Shown here piece by piece: positions 8,247 through 16,352 of a DNA stretch of 64,000 nt. This stretch comes from Nitrosospira sp. Nsp2 (lineage in GTDB: Bacteria > Pseudomonadota > Gammaproteobacteria > Burkholderiales > Nitrosomonadaceae). A model generated the notes under the pieces. It ran no database searches, was not told where the DNA came from, and saw nothing but the letters and a program-made list of their open reading frames with translations. The stretch's first letter is position 1, and every line of letters begins with the position of its first letter. Both the position numbers and the translations under genes were made by a program. The stretch covers positions 186,001 through 250,000 of the forward strand of contig NZ_QAOU01000003.1 of assembly GCF_003050965.1 (NCBI RefSeq), given 5' to 3'.

Positions 8247-9293
8247 TCATTTCTTGAAGCCCACTAAAATTCCATGATTGACTGGCAGGCCTTGATCCAG
8301 GCGCACAACGCGTTGGAAACCAGCGTCCTCTAGAGCTGCTTCATAATCTTTCCATGGGTGCAACATGCCTTCACCCGTGGCAATGGCTAGAAAGTATGGG
8401 GAGCCTAAAGCAGTGCTGAGTGGACCCCTGTCATCATCCCCACCCATCATGTTAAAAATTACGACTGCGCCCGTTTCCGGCAGCGCATCAAAAGTGCGCT
8501 TGAGCAGGATACGATTTCTGTCCATGGACCAGATAGTTAGAATGTGGCAATAAACAATGCAATCAGTCCCGGAAGGGAAAGGGTCATGAAAGAAATTACC
8601 CGGGTGAGTAGACACACGGTCAGTCATTCCCGCCTGTTGAATATTATGCTTTGCGTATTCGCAAACGGACGCGGAGTCGAACACGCAAGTTTTAACCATT
8701 GAGTGATGTTGTGCGATCGCCAGAGCATTGGTTCCATCACCTCCGCCAGCATCAACCACCAGCTTATAAGGGCTGAAGTCCATGGCTTTAGGCAAGAATT
8801 GGTTAGCCAATCTGGACAGCCCGCTCATCGCGTCCTGGAAAACTTTTTCCAGGGTTTTATCATGGGTTAAGCGCCCATACAAATTGGACTCCGTCCCGGA
8901 GAACCTGGTTAGGCCGACATTACGGCTTTCTTTCAGCGAACGAACAAAATCCATCATTCCGGGATACACGATATGCGCTTGCCAACCAAGAATGGTTCCG
9001 GCATAACCCGGCTTACCCTTTACCATCCGCTCTTCCGTCAATTGGGCATTATAGTAACGTTCATTCTCTAACCTGATAATTCCCAATGCTGTTAAGCCAA
9101 TGAGCAGAATCCGCGCCGGCTGAAGAGCCAATTTCAGGGACTGGGCGAGTTCGTCCAGTGTTTGGGCTGGCCGAATTGAAAGCTTGTCGTAGAGATCAAG
9201 CTCAATCCCGGCCCATAAAAGCTGGAAGGCGGTATGCCCGGCAGACAACAATATAAGACCTTCCTCGTCAATTTCTGTTGGGACTTTAGACAT
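8247..9293 (-). CDS. SAM-dependent O-methyltransferase (acetylserotonin OMT-like)
   Basis: A 348-residue class I methyltransferase of the plant-type/small-molecule O-methyltransferase family. The N-terminal ~110 residues form the winged-helix dimerisation domain (FQLLWAGIELDLYDKL, then TLDELAQSLKL). The SAM site follows as LVVDAGGGDGTNALAIA near residue 180, and later VVIFNMMGGDDD and GEGMLHPWKDYEAALEDAGF. ATG 9293 has AGGAG at a 6-nt spacing; a TTG lies two codons upstream. The acceptor is unknown. On the same strand as the desaturase and the FAH remnant, and divergent from the flavin oxidase, so it may methylate a product of that pathway. Confidence 0.8.
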   Translation of the reverse strand: MSKVPTEIDEEGLILLSAGHTAFQLLWAGIELDLYDKLSIRPAQTLDELAQSLKLALQPARILLIGLTALGIIRLENERYYNAQLTEERMVKGKPGYAGTILGWQAHIVYPGMMDFVRSLKESRNVGLTRFSGTESNLYGRLTHDKTLEKVFQDAMSGLSRLANQFLPKAMDFSPYKLVVDAGGGDGTNALAIAQHHSMVKTCVFDSASVCEYAKHNIQQAGMTDRVSTHPGNFFHDPFPSGTDCIVYCHILTIWSMDRNRILLKRTFDALPETGAVVIFNMMGGDDDRGPLSTALGSPYFLAIATGEGMLHPWKDYEAALEDAGFQRVVRLDQGLPVNHGILVGFKK

Positions 9294-9906
9294 TTTCAAC
9301 TCCTATCGGGATTTCTCTAAACGCTATTTGGCGGTATCCGGAATAAGCGTTAAATGGATAACGGCAGAAAACACGACGAGTTGATCTACAGGGGAATGTG
9401 AGGCCGAATCTTTCGAGACACGGCGCGTCAACGAAGTGATACAGGTCCGCCAACTCAGCCGTAATAGTAAATGTGGGGCATGACGGTGATCAGGTCAGTT
9501 CGCAGCGAGTGCGCGGCAAGCCGGAGCGGCGCTGGATTATTGTTATTTGCTGCCGTTAGAATGAGGTCGGCACTGGACTAGGGATACTTTTGCGAGTATG
9601 TCGAGGTGCACAGACCGGATCTGACGAGGCGCAGGCCCTGGACTTGCATGTAGTCCGGCTTTCGGCGCAGCGGCTCAGTGAAGGCGTGAATGGTATTATG
9701 AGCTGGCGAGAGGCGCGGTACCTCAGGAGTAACCGCTGGACTGTACCCATATTCGGAGAAAAGTAATGGTGGTGTGTTGTTCAACGAATGCCATCTTTGG
9801 TGATCTATACCGACCGTTGGCGACCTTCAGAGCGCGAGAGGTGCTGTTAGAGAATCCTTCTCATGTATCTGACTTTCAAACCAACTGATTTCACCAGGAG
9901 ATTATT
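9294..9906. other. 613-bp divergent intergenic region
   Basis: Lies between the divergent methyltransferase (-) and flavin oxidase (+) genes and should carry both promoters. A 68-codon minus-strand frame at 9578-9784 is open but has no recognisable motif and no ribosome site I trust. No IS end, tRNA or strong terminator was seen. Its length beside two relic-bearing intervals suggests another lost gene. Confidence 0.4.
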
Positions 9907-11508
9907 GTGAATTGTAGAGCATTCCTGGATAGAGTAGCCGAGGAGCTTGGCAGCAGCAGAGTGTTCTCTCAATCGACGGCAAGCGCAAGGTATGGCAGTT
10001 GTACCATGGGGACCCAGCGGATCATTTCCGGAGCCGTGCGGCCCATCTCCAAGGCCCAGGTCCAGAGCATCGTTCAGGCCTCCCGGGAATTCGGCGTGCC
10101 GTTATACCCTATCAGCACTGGCAATAATTGGGGGTACGGCAGTTCTCTTCCGACAGCCGATGGATGCGTCATCGTCGACCTTTCCGACATGACCGCCATT
10201 ACACTCGATGCTGAAACAGGGTTGGCTACGCTTGAGCCGGGCGTCACCCAACGCATTCTACGGCAGTATCTTGACGAAAATTTTCTGAGGTTTCTTTGTC
10301 CAGTCACCGGAGCAGGTCCGGATTGCAGTTTAGTCGGCAATGCCCTGGAGCGAGGTTACGGCATTACCCCCTACGCAGATCATTTTATGGCAGTAATGTC
10401 TCTAGAGGCGGTTCTTCCTGATGGCAGGATTTATAGACCGCCCCTGGCTGAATTGGGTTGTCCCGAGATCGATAAAGCGTTCAAGTGGGGTGTTGGTCCA
10501 TTTCTCGACGGCATTTTCTCGCAGGGCGCATTTGGGATAGTCACGGAGATGACCATAGCGCTTGCACCGTTGCCGGAACGGGTGGAGGCCTTCTTCTTCG
10601 GGTTGCCAGGAGATGGCGATCTCGAATGTGCCGTGGACTCCATTCGCGACTTATTGCGCGACGTTGGAGCCGACCTTGGTTCAATCAATCTGCTGGACAT
10701 GCGTAGAGTGTTATCGATGATGGAACCCTATCCTCGTGATCACCTTGACCAAAACGGGTTGATCGACGAGCAGTACTTATCGGAAATAGCACGACAGAAT
10801 CAGGTAATGCCTTGGATGGGGACGGGCGCAATATATGGACATCCGTACGTGGTTCGCGCTGTAAAGAAGCTAATCAGGAAGAACTTGCCGAGCGCTTTTA
10901 AAAAACTGGTATTTTTCACTCCCCGCTCCGTAGGGAATTTCAAGCGACTAAGCGATTTTATGCCAGGAAAGGCGGGACAGGGTTTGCAAAACATGCTCGC
11001 GACGCTTGATAAAACGTTACAGGCGCTGGCCGGTTCGCCCAGCGAGGTCGCGCTACCTCTGGCGTATTGGATTTCCGGCAAGAAACCTGACGGTAACACA
11101 CCGTTGAATCCTGCACGTGATGGTTGCGGCTTGATATGGTACACCCCGCTCGTACCATTGCGCGCTGAAAAGGTGCGGGAATATGTTCAAATGGTACGGG
11201 GAATCTGTGTTGCGCATCGTGTGGAGCCCTTGATAACGCTAACGAGCCTGTCTAATCGTTGTTTTGTCAGCTCCGTGCCGCTACTGTTCGACCGGGCCAG
11301 GGAAGAGGCCGTTGAACGGGCGGTAAAATGCTACACCGCGCTGATTGAGGCTGGACGGGAAATCGGTTGCATTCCTTATCGGGCCACAGTAGATTCGATG
11401 GAGCGCTTCATAAAACCGGAGGCGCCCTACTGGCAAATTGTATCTGCCCTCAAGCGCGAACTCGACCCCGAGGGACTGCTCGCGCCGGGGCGGTATTCAC
11501 CGCGTTAA
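9907..11508 (+). CDS. FAD-linked oxidoreductase, vanillyl-alcohol oxidase/4-cresol dehydrogenase type
   Basis: A 533-residue flavoprotein of the PCMH (VAO) fold. The FAD-binding domain spans ~1-235: AVRPISKAQVQSIVQASREFGVPLYPIS, STGNNWGYGSS, the VIVDLSDM strand, LEPGVTQRIL, and GAGPDCSLVGNALERGYG leading to FSQGAFGIVTEMTIAL. The C-terminal half is the substrate domain and ends ALKRELDPEGLLAPGRY, as in 4-cresol dehydrogenase and vanillyl-alcohol oxidase, which oxidise para-alkyl phenols. GTG start with AGGAG 6 nt upstream. No cytochrome subunit gene is adjacent. Followed by a strong bidirectional terminator. Substrate not inferable. Confidence 0.85.
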   Translation: MNCRAFLDRVAEELGSSRVFSQSTASARYGSCTMGTQRIISGAVRPISKAQVQSIVQASREFGVPLYPISTGNNWGYGSSLPTADGCVIVDLSDMTAITLDAETGLATLEPGVTQRILRQYLDENFLRFLCPVTGAGPDCSLVGNALERGYGITPYADHFMAVMSLEAVLPDGRIYRPPLAELGCPEIDKAFKWGVGPFLDGIFSQGAFGIVTEMTIALAPLPERVEAFFFGLPGDGDLECAVDSIRDLLRDVGADLGSINLLDMRRVLSMMEPYPRDHLDQNGLIDEQYLSEIARQNQVMPWMGTGAIYGHPYVVRAVKKLIRKNLPSAFKKLVFFTPRSVGNFKRLSDFMPGKAGQGLQNMLATLDKTLQALAGSPSEVALPLAYWISGKKPDGNTPLNPARDGCGLIWYTPLVPLRAEKVREYVQMVRGICVAHRVEPLITLTSLSNRCFVSSVPLLFDRAREEAVERAVKCYTALIEAGREIGCIPYRATVDSMERFIKPEAPYWQIVSALKRELDPEGLLAPGRYSPR

Positions 11509-11523
11509 CGGCCCTAATTTAAA

Positions 11524-11559
11524 GAAAAAAAGCGCCCACTAAGGTGGGCGCTTTTTTTC
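11524..11559. terminator. Bidirectional rho-independent terminator
   Basis: Perfect palindrome: stem AGCGCCCAC/GTGGGCGCT with loop TAAG, flanked by A7 on the left and T7 on the right. It can therefore stop transcription from both the flavin oxidase (+) and the first PEP-CTERM gene (-), which converge here. Confidence 0.92.
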
Positions 11560-11583
11560 TAACTTAAGTACTGCGGCTGACGA

Positions 11584-12429
11584 TCAGGCTTTTCGGCGGC
11601 GGGATGCTGCACCGAACCCAAGAAGACCGATACCAACAAGCGCGAGCATGCCCGGCTCAGGAATTTCGGTAGAGCCGCGCAGGTTTGCCGTTCCCTGGTA
11701 GCACCAGGCGCCGGCAGCGGCGGTTCCATTGGCGCAACCTCCCGCGAATCCGTTGGCGAGGTCCATCGGGTTCAGCACAAAGTTGTTGAAGGAGCTGGTA
11801 AGTGCTATATCCGTCGGGTTGCCTGCCGAATCCAGAATACCGTTTGCGTTGAGAAAATTAATCACATTCACATCGCCCGGGCCTGACACATCAAACAAGC
11901 CAAAGCCGCTACCGCTCAGAGTTGTGCCGGTAAACAGGCCGACACCATTGAGGACGGCCGACGGATCCGCTGCGCCTCCAAGATTATTATGGCCCGTCAG
12001 CGTTGCCCAGGGATTGCCGCCATTGAGGCCCTGGATGGTCGCTACGTTTGTGGGGGAATCTTGAACCAACAAATTGATAGGCGCGCTATTGCTAAAGAAC
12101 ACGGAAACGGTCGAGCTGGTGAACTCGACATAGCTCGAGGAAAAGTTTTGTGAATTGTTGAACTGCGCAACATAATAAAGTCCGCAGTTTCCGCTTCCGT
12201 CGGAGCAATAGGTATTGTCACCATTGACGGTAGTGATGAATCCATACGCCGTCGCATTCTGGCCATTGCCGTTGACAAAAGTTTGGGCTAGCGTGGCAGT
12301 TTCCAGATGAGTGCGGGAGGGAGCTCCGCCCAGTGTTCCGAAATCAACTCCGCCCACAGTGACAGCTAATGCCGGAGCGGATGCGGCAATCCCTACGGCG
12401 GCAAGAAGTGTAGTTATCGTCTTATTCAT
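11584..12429 (-). CDS. PEP-CTERM sorting domain-containing protein (copy 1)
   Basis: A 281-residue exported protein. An N-terminal signal peptide (MNKTITTLLAAVGIAASAPALA) is followed by a Gly/Asn/Ser-rich body with two cysteine pairs (YCSDGSGNCG near 80; GGCANG...WC near 235-248). The C-terminus has the sorting tag: IPEPGMLALVGIGLLGFGAA then RRRKA. PEP-CTERM tags are recognised by exosortase and are linked to extracellular polysaccharide in biofilm formers; no function is known for this body. The paralogue at 13145-13990 has the same length, aligns without gaps and is about four-fifths identical by eye. A sigma-54 type promoter lies 79 bp upstream of the start and a terminator lies just downstream. 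Confidence 0.88.
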   Translation of the reverse strand: MNKTITTLLAAVGIAASAPALAVTVGGVDFGTLGGAPSRTHLETATLAQTFVNGNGQNATAYGFITTVNGDNTYCSDGSGNCGLYYVAQFNNSQNFSSSYVEFTSSTVSVFFSNSAPINLLVQDSPTNVATIQGLNGGNPWATLTGHNNLGGAADPSAVLNGVGLFTGTTLSGSGFGLFDVSGPGDVNVINFLNANGILDSAGNPTDIALTSSFNNFVLNPMDLANGFAGGCANGTAAAGAWCYQGTANLRGSTEIPEPGMLALVGIGLLGFGAASRRRKA

Positions 12430-12507
12430 AATTTGATCTTTAAAGGATTATTAAAATTAACATCGGGTTTGGAGTTTTTAAAAACTTGAGGCCCCGCATC
12501 CTTATAA

Positions 12508-12521
12508 GCAAATGGCGTGCC
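12508..12521 (-). promoter_or_regulatory. Sigma-54 (-24/-12) promoter of PEP-CTERM copy 1
   Basis: The minus strand reads AGGCACGCCATTTGCTT. GG (12521-12520) and GC (12509-12508) are separated by exactly 10 bases, matching the TGGCACG-N4-TTGC consensus at all but the first base. It lies 79 bp before the start codon. The second paralogue has an equivalent element 78 bp from its own start, which makes chance unlikely. PEP-CTERM genes in other bacteria are known targets of a sigma-54 regulator (PrsR). Confidence 0.7.
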
Positions 12522-12561
12522 TGCTATCGATTTATTTAAATAACTAGCTGATGGAACAGGA

Positions 12562-12576
12562 GAAATAGCGTATTTC
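12562..12576. repeat. Inverted repeat upstream of PEP-CTERM copy 1
   Basis: Perfect 6-bp arms GAAATA and TATTTC around GCG, about 41 bp upstream of the -24 element. It could be an activator site for the sigma-54 promoter. Copy 2 has a different palindrome (CACTATAGTG, 14136-14145) at a similar distance, so a shared recognition sequence is not shown. Confidence 0.35.
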
Positions 12577-13088
12577 CCGGTGGTTTATTAGCGTCCTCTC
12601 ATATGAAGGTGTCAACATGAGCGACAGAAGAGGCTGAGATTGCGAATTTTTGCTGTGTCTGATATGCCCCGGAGGATCTATTGAAAAATAAGGTCGAGCC
12701 TGTGGCGCTCGGTTATGAAAGAGGTTTCAATTTGCTGATCAGTACAGGGCAGAGTTAACGGCGGTACAGGTTCCCCATCAATAGCCTAGGCGGAGACGTA
12801 TTGGCGAAGGACCTTGTGTCGAAACAGTAAGTGTCCGGGGGCGGATACGGAAAACTTTAGTGTGGGCGGGTAATACTGTTTTACGGGGATTGGGGTGGGG
12901 GCAAAACGGGAAAAATCCGGGAAAAACCGGCTGGTTTCGTTACTGCCTGGCATCGTTTTGTGTGCGGAAGGATGTGGTCTAATTTTCCTCTTGGGCTGAC
13001 CGTATTTCCCCCTCGGCGGGAAATTGGCCAGAGCGGGTCAATCGCGCGGGGAACGGCTGCGCTAGAGCCCCAGACATTAATTCGTAAA

Positions 13089-13116
13089 AAAAGCGCCCAC
13101 GGAAGTAGGCGCTTTT
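13089..13116 (-). terminator. Terminator of PEP-CTERM copy 2
   Basis: Stem AAAAGCGCCTAC / GTGGGCGCTTTT (minus strand, one mismatch) with loop TTCC, followed on the minus strand by a T7 run. Its sequence is nearly that of the terminator after copy 1 (11524-11559), so the terminator appears to have been duplicated together with the gene. Confidence 0.85.
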
Positions 13117-13144
13117 GTATCTAGCTAAGCGTTGCGATCAATTA

Positions 13145-13990
13145 TTATGCTTTGCGGCGGCGATAAGCTGCGCCGAATCCCAGAAGACCTATACCGACAA
13201 GCGCGAGCATGCCCGGCTCAGGGATCTCGGTAGAACCCCGCAGATTTGCGGTCCCTTCGAAACACCATGCTCCCGCTACGGCTGTGCCATTTTGACAGCC
13301 ATTGGAGAAGCCTCCCGATACGTCGTTGGCATTTAACACATTATTGTTGAAAGATGCTGTAAGTGCGATGTCTGTAGGATTACCCGCCGCGTCAAGAACA
13401 CCGTTTGCGTTAAGAAAATTGATCACATTGGTATCTCCCGGTCCTGATACATCAAACAAGCCAAAGCTCGCGCCGCTCAGCGTGCCGCCGGTAAAGAGAC
13501 CAACAGCATTCAGAACAGCTGACGGGTCCGCTGTACCGCCCAGGTTATTGTGACCGTGCAACGTTGCCCATGGGCTTCCGCCATTAAGCGCCTGAATCGT
13601 GGCGAGGTTGCTCGGGGAATCTTGAGACAGCAGATTGAAAGGCGAGGCATTGCTAAAAAAAACTGAAACGGTCGTGTTACTGAACTCGACATAGCTCGCG
13701 GAGAAGTTTTGTGAATTGTTAAAATTTGCGACATAAAAAAGTCCGCAATTGCCGCTCCCGTCAGCGCAATAAGTATTGTCGCCATTAACAGTAGTAATGA
13801 AACCATACGCAGTTGCGTTCTGCCCGTTGCCAGTTATGAGGGTTTGAGCCAGGGTCGCAGTTTCCAGGTGAGTACGAGAAGGGTCTGCACCGAGCGCTCC
13901 AAAATCAATGCCGCCCACGACTATGGCTGATGCTGGAGCAGATGCAGCAATTCCCGCTGCGGCAAGGAGTGTAGTTATCGTCTTGTTCAT
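13145..13990 (-). CDS. PEP-CTERM sorting domain-containing protein (copy 2)
   Basis: Paralogue of the 11584-12429 product with identical length (281 aa) and gapless alignment. Signal peptide MNKTITTLLAAAGIAASAPASA; body rich in Asn, Gly and Ser with the same four cysteines; C-terminal IPEPGMLALVGIGLLGFGAA followed by RRRKA. Substitutions are scattered and mostly conservative (LYYVAQFNNS versus LFYVANFNNS), which suggests both copies are under selection. It has its own sigma-54 type promoter (14068-14081) and its own terminator, so the two are separate transcription units and not an operon. Expected to be exported and sorted by exosortase at the inner membrane; biochemical role unknown. Confidence 0.88.
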   Translation of the reverse strand: MNKTITTLLAAAGIAASAPASAIVVGGIDFGALGADPSRTHLETATLAQTLITGNGQNATAYGFITTVNGDNTYCADGSGNCGLFYVANFNNSQNFSASYVEFSNTTVSVFFSNASPFNLLSQDSPSNLATIQALNGGSPWATLHGHNNLGGTADPSAVLNAVGLFTGGTLSGASFGLFDVSGPGDTNVINFLNANGVLDAAGNPTDIALTASFNNNVLNANDVSGGFSNGCQNGTAVAGAWCFEGTANLRGSTEIPEPGMLALVGIGLLGFGAAYRRRKA

Positions 13991-14067
13991 ATCGCAAGTC
14001 CCAAAAAGTTAATAAAAAGAGGCGCGTACATCCTTTCGATGTTTCACAGATACTCGGTAGCACTCAA

Positions 14068-14081
14068 GCAAGCTCTATGCC
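14068..14081 (-). promoter_or_regulatory. Sigma-54 (-24/-12) promoter of PEP-CTERM copy 2
   Basis: The minus strand reads CGGCATAGAGCTTGCTT, with GG at 14081-14080 and GC at 14069-14068 exactly 10 bases apart and the TTGC half intact. It lies 78 bp before the start codon, matching the arrangement at copy 1. Less close to consensus in the -24 half (CGGCAT for TGGCAC). Confidence 0.6.
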
Positions 14082-14201
14082 GAAACCGAAAGGCGTCACG
14101 CAACTCTTTGCACCAAAAGAACTATTAACTGATCTCACTATAGTGCTAAGGGATACTTTTTATTAATCTGTAAGAATTTTCGACAAATAGGGTTTGTTGA
14201 A

Positions 14202-15191
14202 TTATTTCTTTGCCTTCAGGCTTTCAAGCATCGCGTCGCCGTAAAGCTTGTGGATAAAAGTGGTGGGGTGCATCAGATCCCAGAAAACTAAATGGGGGGG
14301 CGGCAATTCCGCGCTCACATCCACGTCTGGGCAGATGGAAGGATCCGTTATAAAACAGTCTGTCGCTCCTGTCCCCGGGGCCAGAACTTCCAGAGCAGGA
14401 GGGATAAGCATGAACTTCTTATCATCACTCAGCAGATTCTGTGATAGCGTAAACAGATCCACGTAAAAAATCTGGATTCCCCGCAGCCGCTGAGTCAATT
14501 GCTTAAGCGCCTGAGCCAGCTGTGCATTATGGCTTTGAGTGAGCGCCATGAAGTCCGCTCCACCCCCATTTACCTGAACCATTGGCGTTAAACCTAGGTC
14601 GGGGAGGTTCGGTATCAGGAAGTTGCGTGCGCCCAATGAGTAGAGGGTCTGTATGGCTTTGCTAATGTTTGTAACGACTTCGCTTGGCTGATCCGTTCTC
14701 CCCATAAGGTAATCGTTCGCTCCAGTCCATACCGCATACAGTGCACGGGAGTTGGCGTTTTTGCCATTCAAGACTTTGCGGTATAGCTCGATTTGCCCCA
14801 GGACCCCGGGGACGTATAATCCCCCGGGCATCTGGTTGAGATACCCCGATGTCGAGCCGCCAAATGCAAAGCTGACCCCTCCGGTTGAAGGGATCTTTGG
14901 CTTAGACAAAAAAGGGGTAAGAGATGCGTTGTCATCCAATTGACGCCAGAGATACTCAACCGCGACGGGACCATTCGAAAACCGACCTTGATAGTAAGTC
15001 TGATGGGGGCTTTCTGACGGAGGGATTGCCGGGTCGATTTTCTGAAGCTTGGTTATGGCTAAGACGTTCCCCGTATCGGACAGGCTATCGCCAAACACAT
15101 AAAACGCGTTGTATTTCGGCTCTGCTGCCAGGACGGGGGTTAGTGTGAAGGCAGCTGCAAAAAGGATCGCTACATTGATAATTTTTTTCAT
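14202..15191 (-). CDS. Secreted SGNH/GDSL-family esterase or lipase
   Basis: A 329-residue exported hydrolase. Signal peptide MKKIINVAILFAAAFTLTPVLA; block I FYVFGDSLSDTGNV places the nucleophile at S36; GANDYLMG is block III; the C-terminal DLMH (D305, H308) supplies the rest of the triad. This is the lecithinase/thermolabile-haemolysin branch of GDSL enzymes, which cleave lipid or acyl esters. It is monocistronic on the minus strand between the PEP-CTERM genes and the FeeM-like acyltransferase. Acting on the lipids made by its neighbours is possible but unproven. Cys pair CFITDPSIC near 270 is probably a disulfide. Confidence 0.88.
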   Translation of the reverse strand: MKKIINVAILFAAAFTLTPVLAAEPKYNAFYVFGDSLSDTGNVLAITKLQKIDPAIPPSESPHQTYYQGRFSNGPVAVEYLWRQLDDNASLTPFLSKPKIPSTGGVSFAFGGSTSGYLNQMPGGLYVPGVLGQIELYRKVLNGKNANSRALYAVWTGANDYLMGRTDQPSEVVTNISKAIQTLYSLGARNFLIPNLPDLGLTPMVQVNGGGADFMALTQSHNAQLAQALKQLTQRLRGIQIFYVDLFTLSQNLLSDDKKFMLIPPALEVLAPGTGATDCFITDPSICPDVDVSAELPPPHLVFWDLMHPTTFIHKLYGDAMLESLKAKK

Positions 15192-15551
15192 TCTTAGACT
15201 CCTCGTCGTAACGTTTTAACTTAGTTTTTATGATCTCCGCCTCAAGCGCAAGCCAGCAGAGCAACGTCGGTTCATCCGTCGCCACCAGTATAGCGTATGC
15301 TTGAAATCCTGCGCTAAGCGTTATTAAGGCGCGATATTCGTTCGGGGTATGAAGGCCAACGCTCGGGGGATGCGTTAACCGCCTCATGTCCCGTATGAGC
15401 CTTTTCAGGGGGAGACTGGGAGAGGATCAAAAGACAAGATTTGCGAAAACGAGGAACGAGGAGGAAGTGCTCTGGGGAATGAAAATCGGACGCACATGAA
15501 GTGCGTCCCAACACAACGATTATGGGCTACAACATCTGGTAACAGTACCTG
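15192..15551. other. Intergenic region with a perfect hairpin
   Basis: A 360-bp gap between the GDSL gene and the FeeM-like gene, both on the minus strand. It holds a perfect 8-bp hairpin (GGACGCAC/GTGCGTCC, loop ATGAA, 15488-15508), lacking a T run on either strand, so probably not an intrinsic terminator. No gene supported. Confidence 0.4.
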
Positions 15552-16352
15552 CTAGCTATTATGTCGCTCAAGCTTTCTGGCTAAATCCTTTTCCTCATGT
15601 TTCGAAAAAAAATAAGGATAGAGGGATCTTTCGCTGGATCTGCATGAATCTGCCAGAGAAGAGATCTGAGCATTAACATAGTCCAACTCCAGGTGCATCA
15701 GTACCGCGGGCGCCTGGACACGGCGGCACGGCCGTTCTTCCCCGATCTGCTCGAGCCCGAGCATGCGGCGGTAAAAACCTGCATGACGTGGGTTCACTTC
15801 AATAAACAAGTCGGTCGCTTTGTGAATCTTATGCCCATAAATATGGGCTAAGTGGAACAGCGAAGCGAGGATTTCCTTTGAGCTGTACTGCGGATCTACT
15901 GCAAGCTTCGTGAGTTCGCACAGCTTTCTGCCTTCCCGACGAAACTCGTTGATTTCGTCAAAATAAAGTTCATCAGCACATAGACCTTCTTCCGAATCTA
16001 ACCCCAAGGTGAGCGTACCCACCACGCGGCGACCCATTGTTGCTTCAAGCGTAAGCCGATTGGGGTTATGAGATGACACAACCAGATTCTCGGTCTCATA
16101 ACCTCGCCACGAGTACATACGTTTGATCAGTGCGCCCACCTCGCTGCGAAGCCTCGAGGAGGCGTTGAGACGAATGCTAAAGTCGCCCCGCGTGAGAAAA
16201 CAGGCCTCATCCGTCGGTTCCTCAAGGAAATCAGGGACCTTAATACGAGCTGCTGGCCCAGGGCCCGGGGTCTTGCGTATTCCATTCGTTCCTACAGGCG
16301 CGGGTCGATGTACTCGATCAACACGCATATTTTCATCGTTGTGTAATTGCAT
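15552..16352 (-). CDS. FeeM-like N-acyl amino acid synthase
   Basis: A 266-residue protein of the N-acyl amino acid synthase (FeeM) branch of the GNAT fold, which condenses long-chain acyl-ACP with an amino acid. Recognisable parts: SEVGALIKRMYSWRGYETEN near residue 70, the strand RRVVGTLTLGLDSEEGL, RREGRKLCELTKLAVDPQ, and the ending segment PRHAGFYRRMLGLEQIGE. The N-terminal 45 residues are Pro-rich and basic, outside the domain. Monocistronic. It is the second N-acyltransferase in this accessory stretch and belongs to a different subfamily from the one at 4845-5624. Likely makes an N-acyl amino acid lipid; the amino acid is unknown. A later ATG at 16328 is an alternative start. Confidence 0.78.
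   Translation of the reverse strand: MQLHNDENMRVDRVHRPAPVGTNGIRKTPGPGPAARIKVPDFLEEPTDEACFLTRGDFSIRLNASSRLRSEVGALIKRMYSWRGYETENLVVSSHNPNRLTLEATMGRRVVGTLTLGLDSEEGLCADELYFDEINEFRREGRKLCELTKLAVDPQYSSKEILASLFHLAHIYGHKIHKATDLFIEVNPRHAGFYRRMLGLEQIGEERPCRRVQAPAVLMHLELDYVNAQISSLADSCRSSERSLYPYFFSKHEEKDLARKLERHNS

Larger units (their letters stand above)
12430..13144. other. Region between the two PEP-CTERM genes
   Basis: Contains the copy-1 promoter (12508-12521), a perfect inverted repeat GAAATA-GCG-TATTTC at 12562-12576, and the copy-2 terminator (13089-13116). The remaining ~500 bp has no supportable gene. A 25-codon + strand frame after GGAGGATCTATTG near 12673 ends too soon to call. GC-rich with many G runs at 12830-12920. 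No IS remnants recognised. Confidence 0.5.

Noticed and set aside
9578-9784. 68-codon minus-strand frame upstream of the methyltransferase
   Set aside because: No motif or ribosome site; kept only as a note in the intergenic entry.
15488-15508. Hairpin GGACGCAC/GTGCGTCC as an intrinsic terminator
   Set aside because: No T run follows on either strand, and it lies upstream, not downstream, of the nearest gene end.
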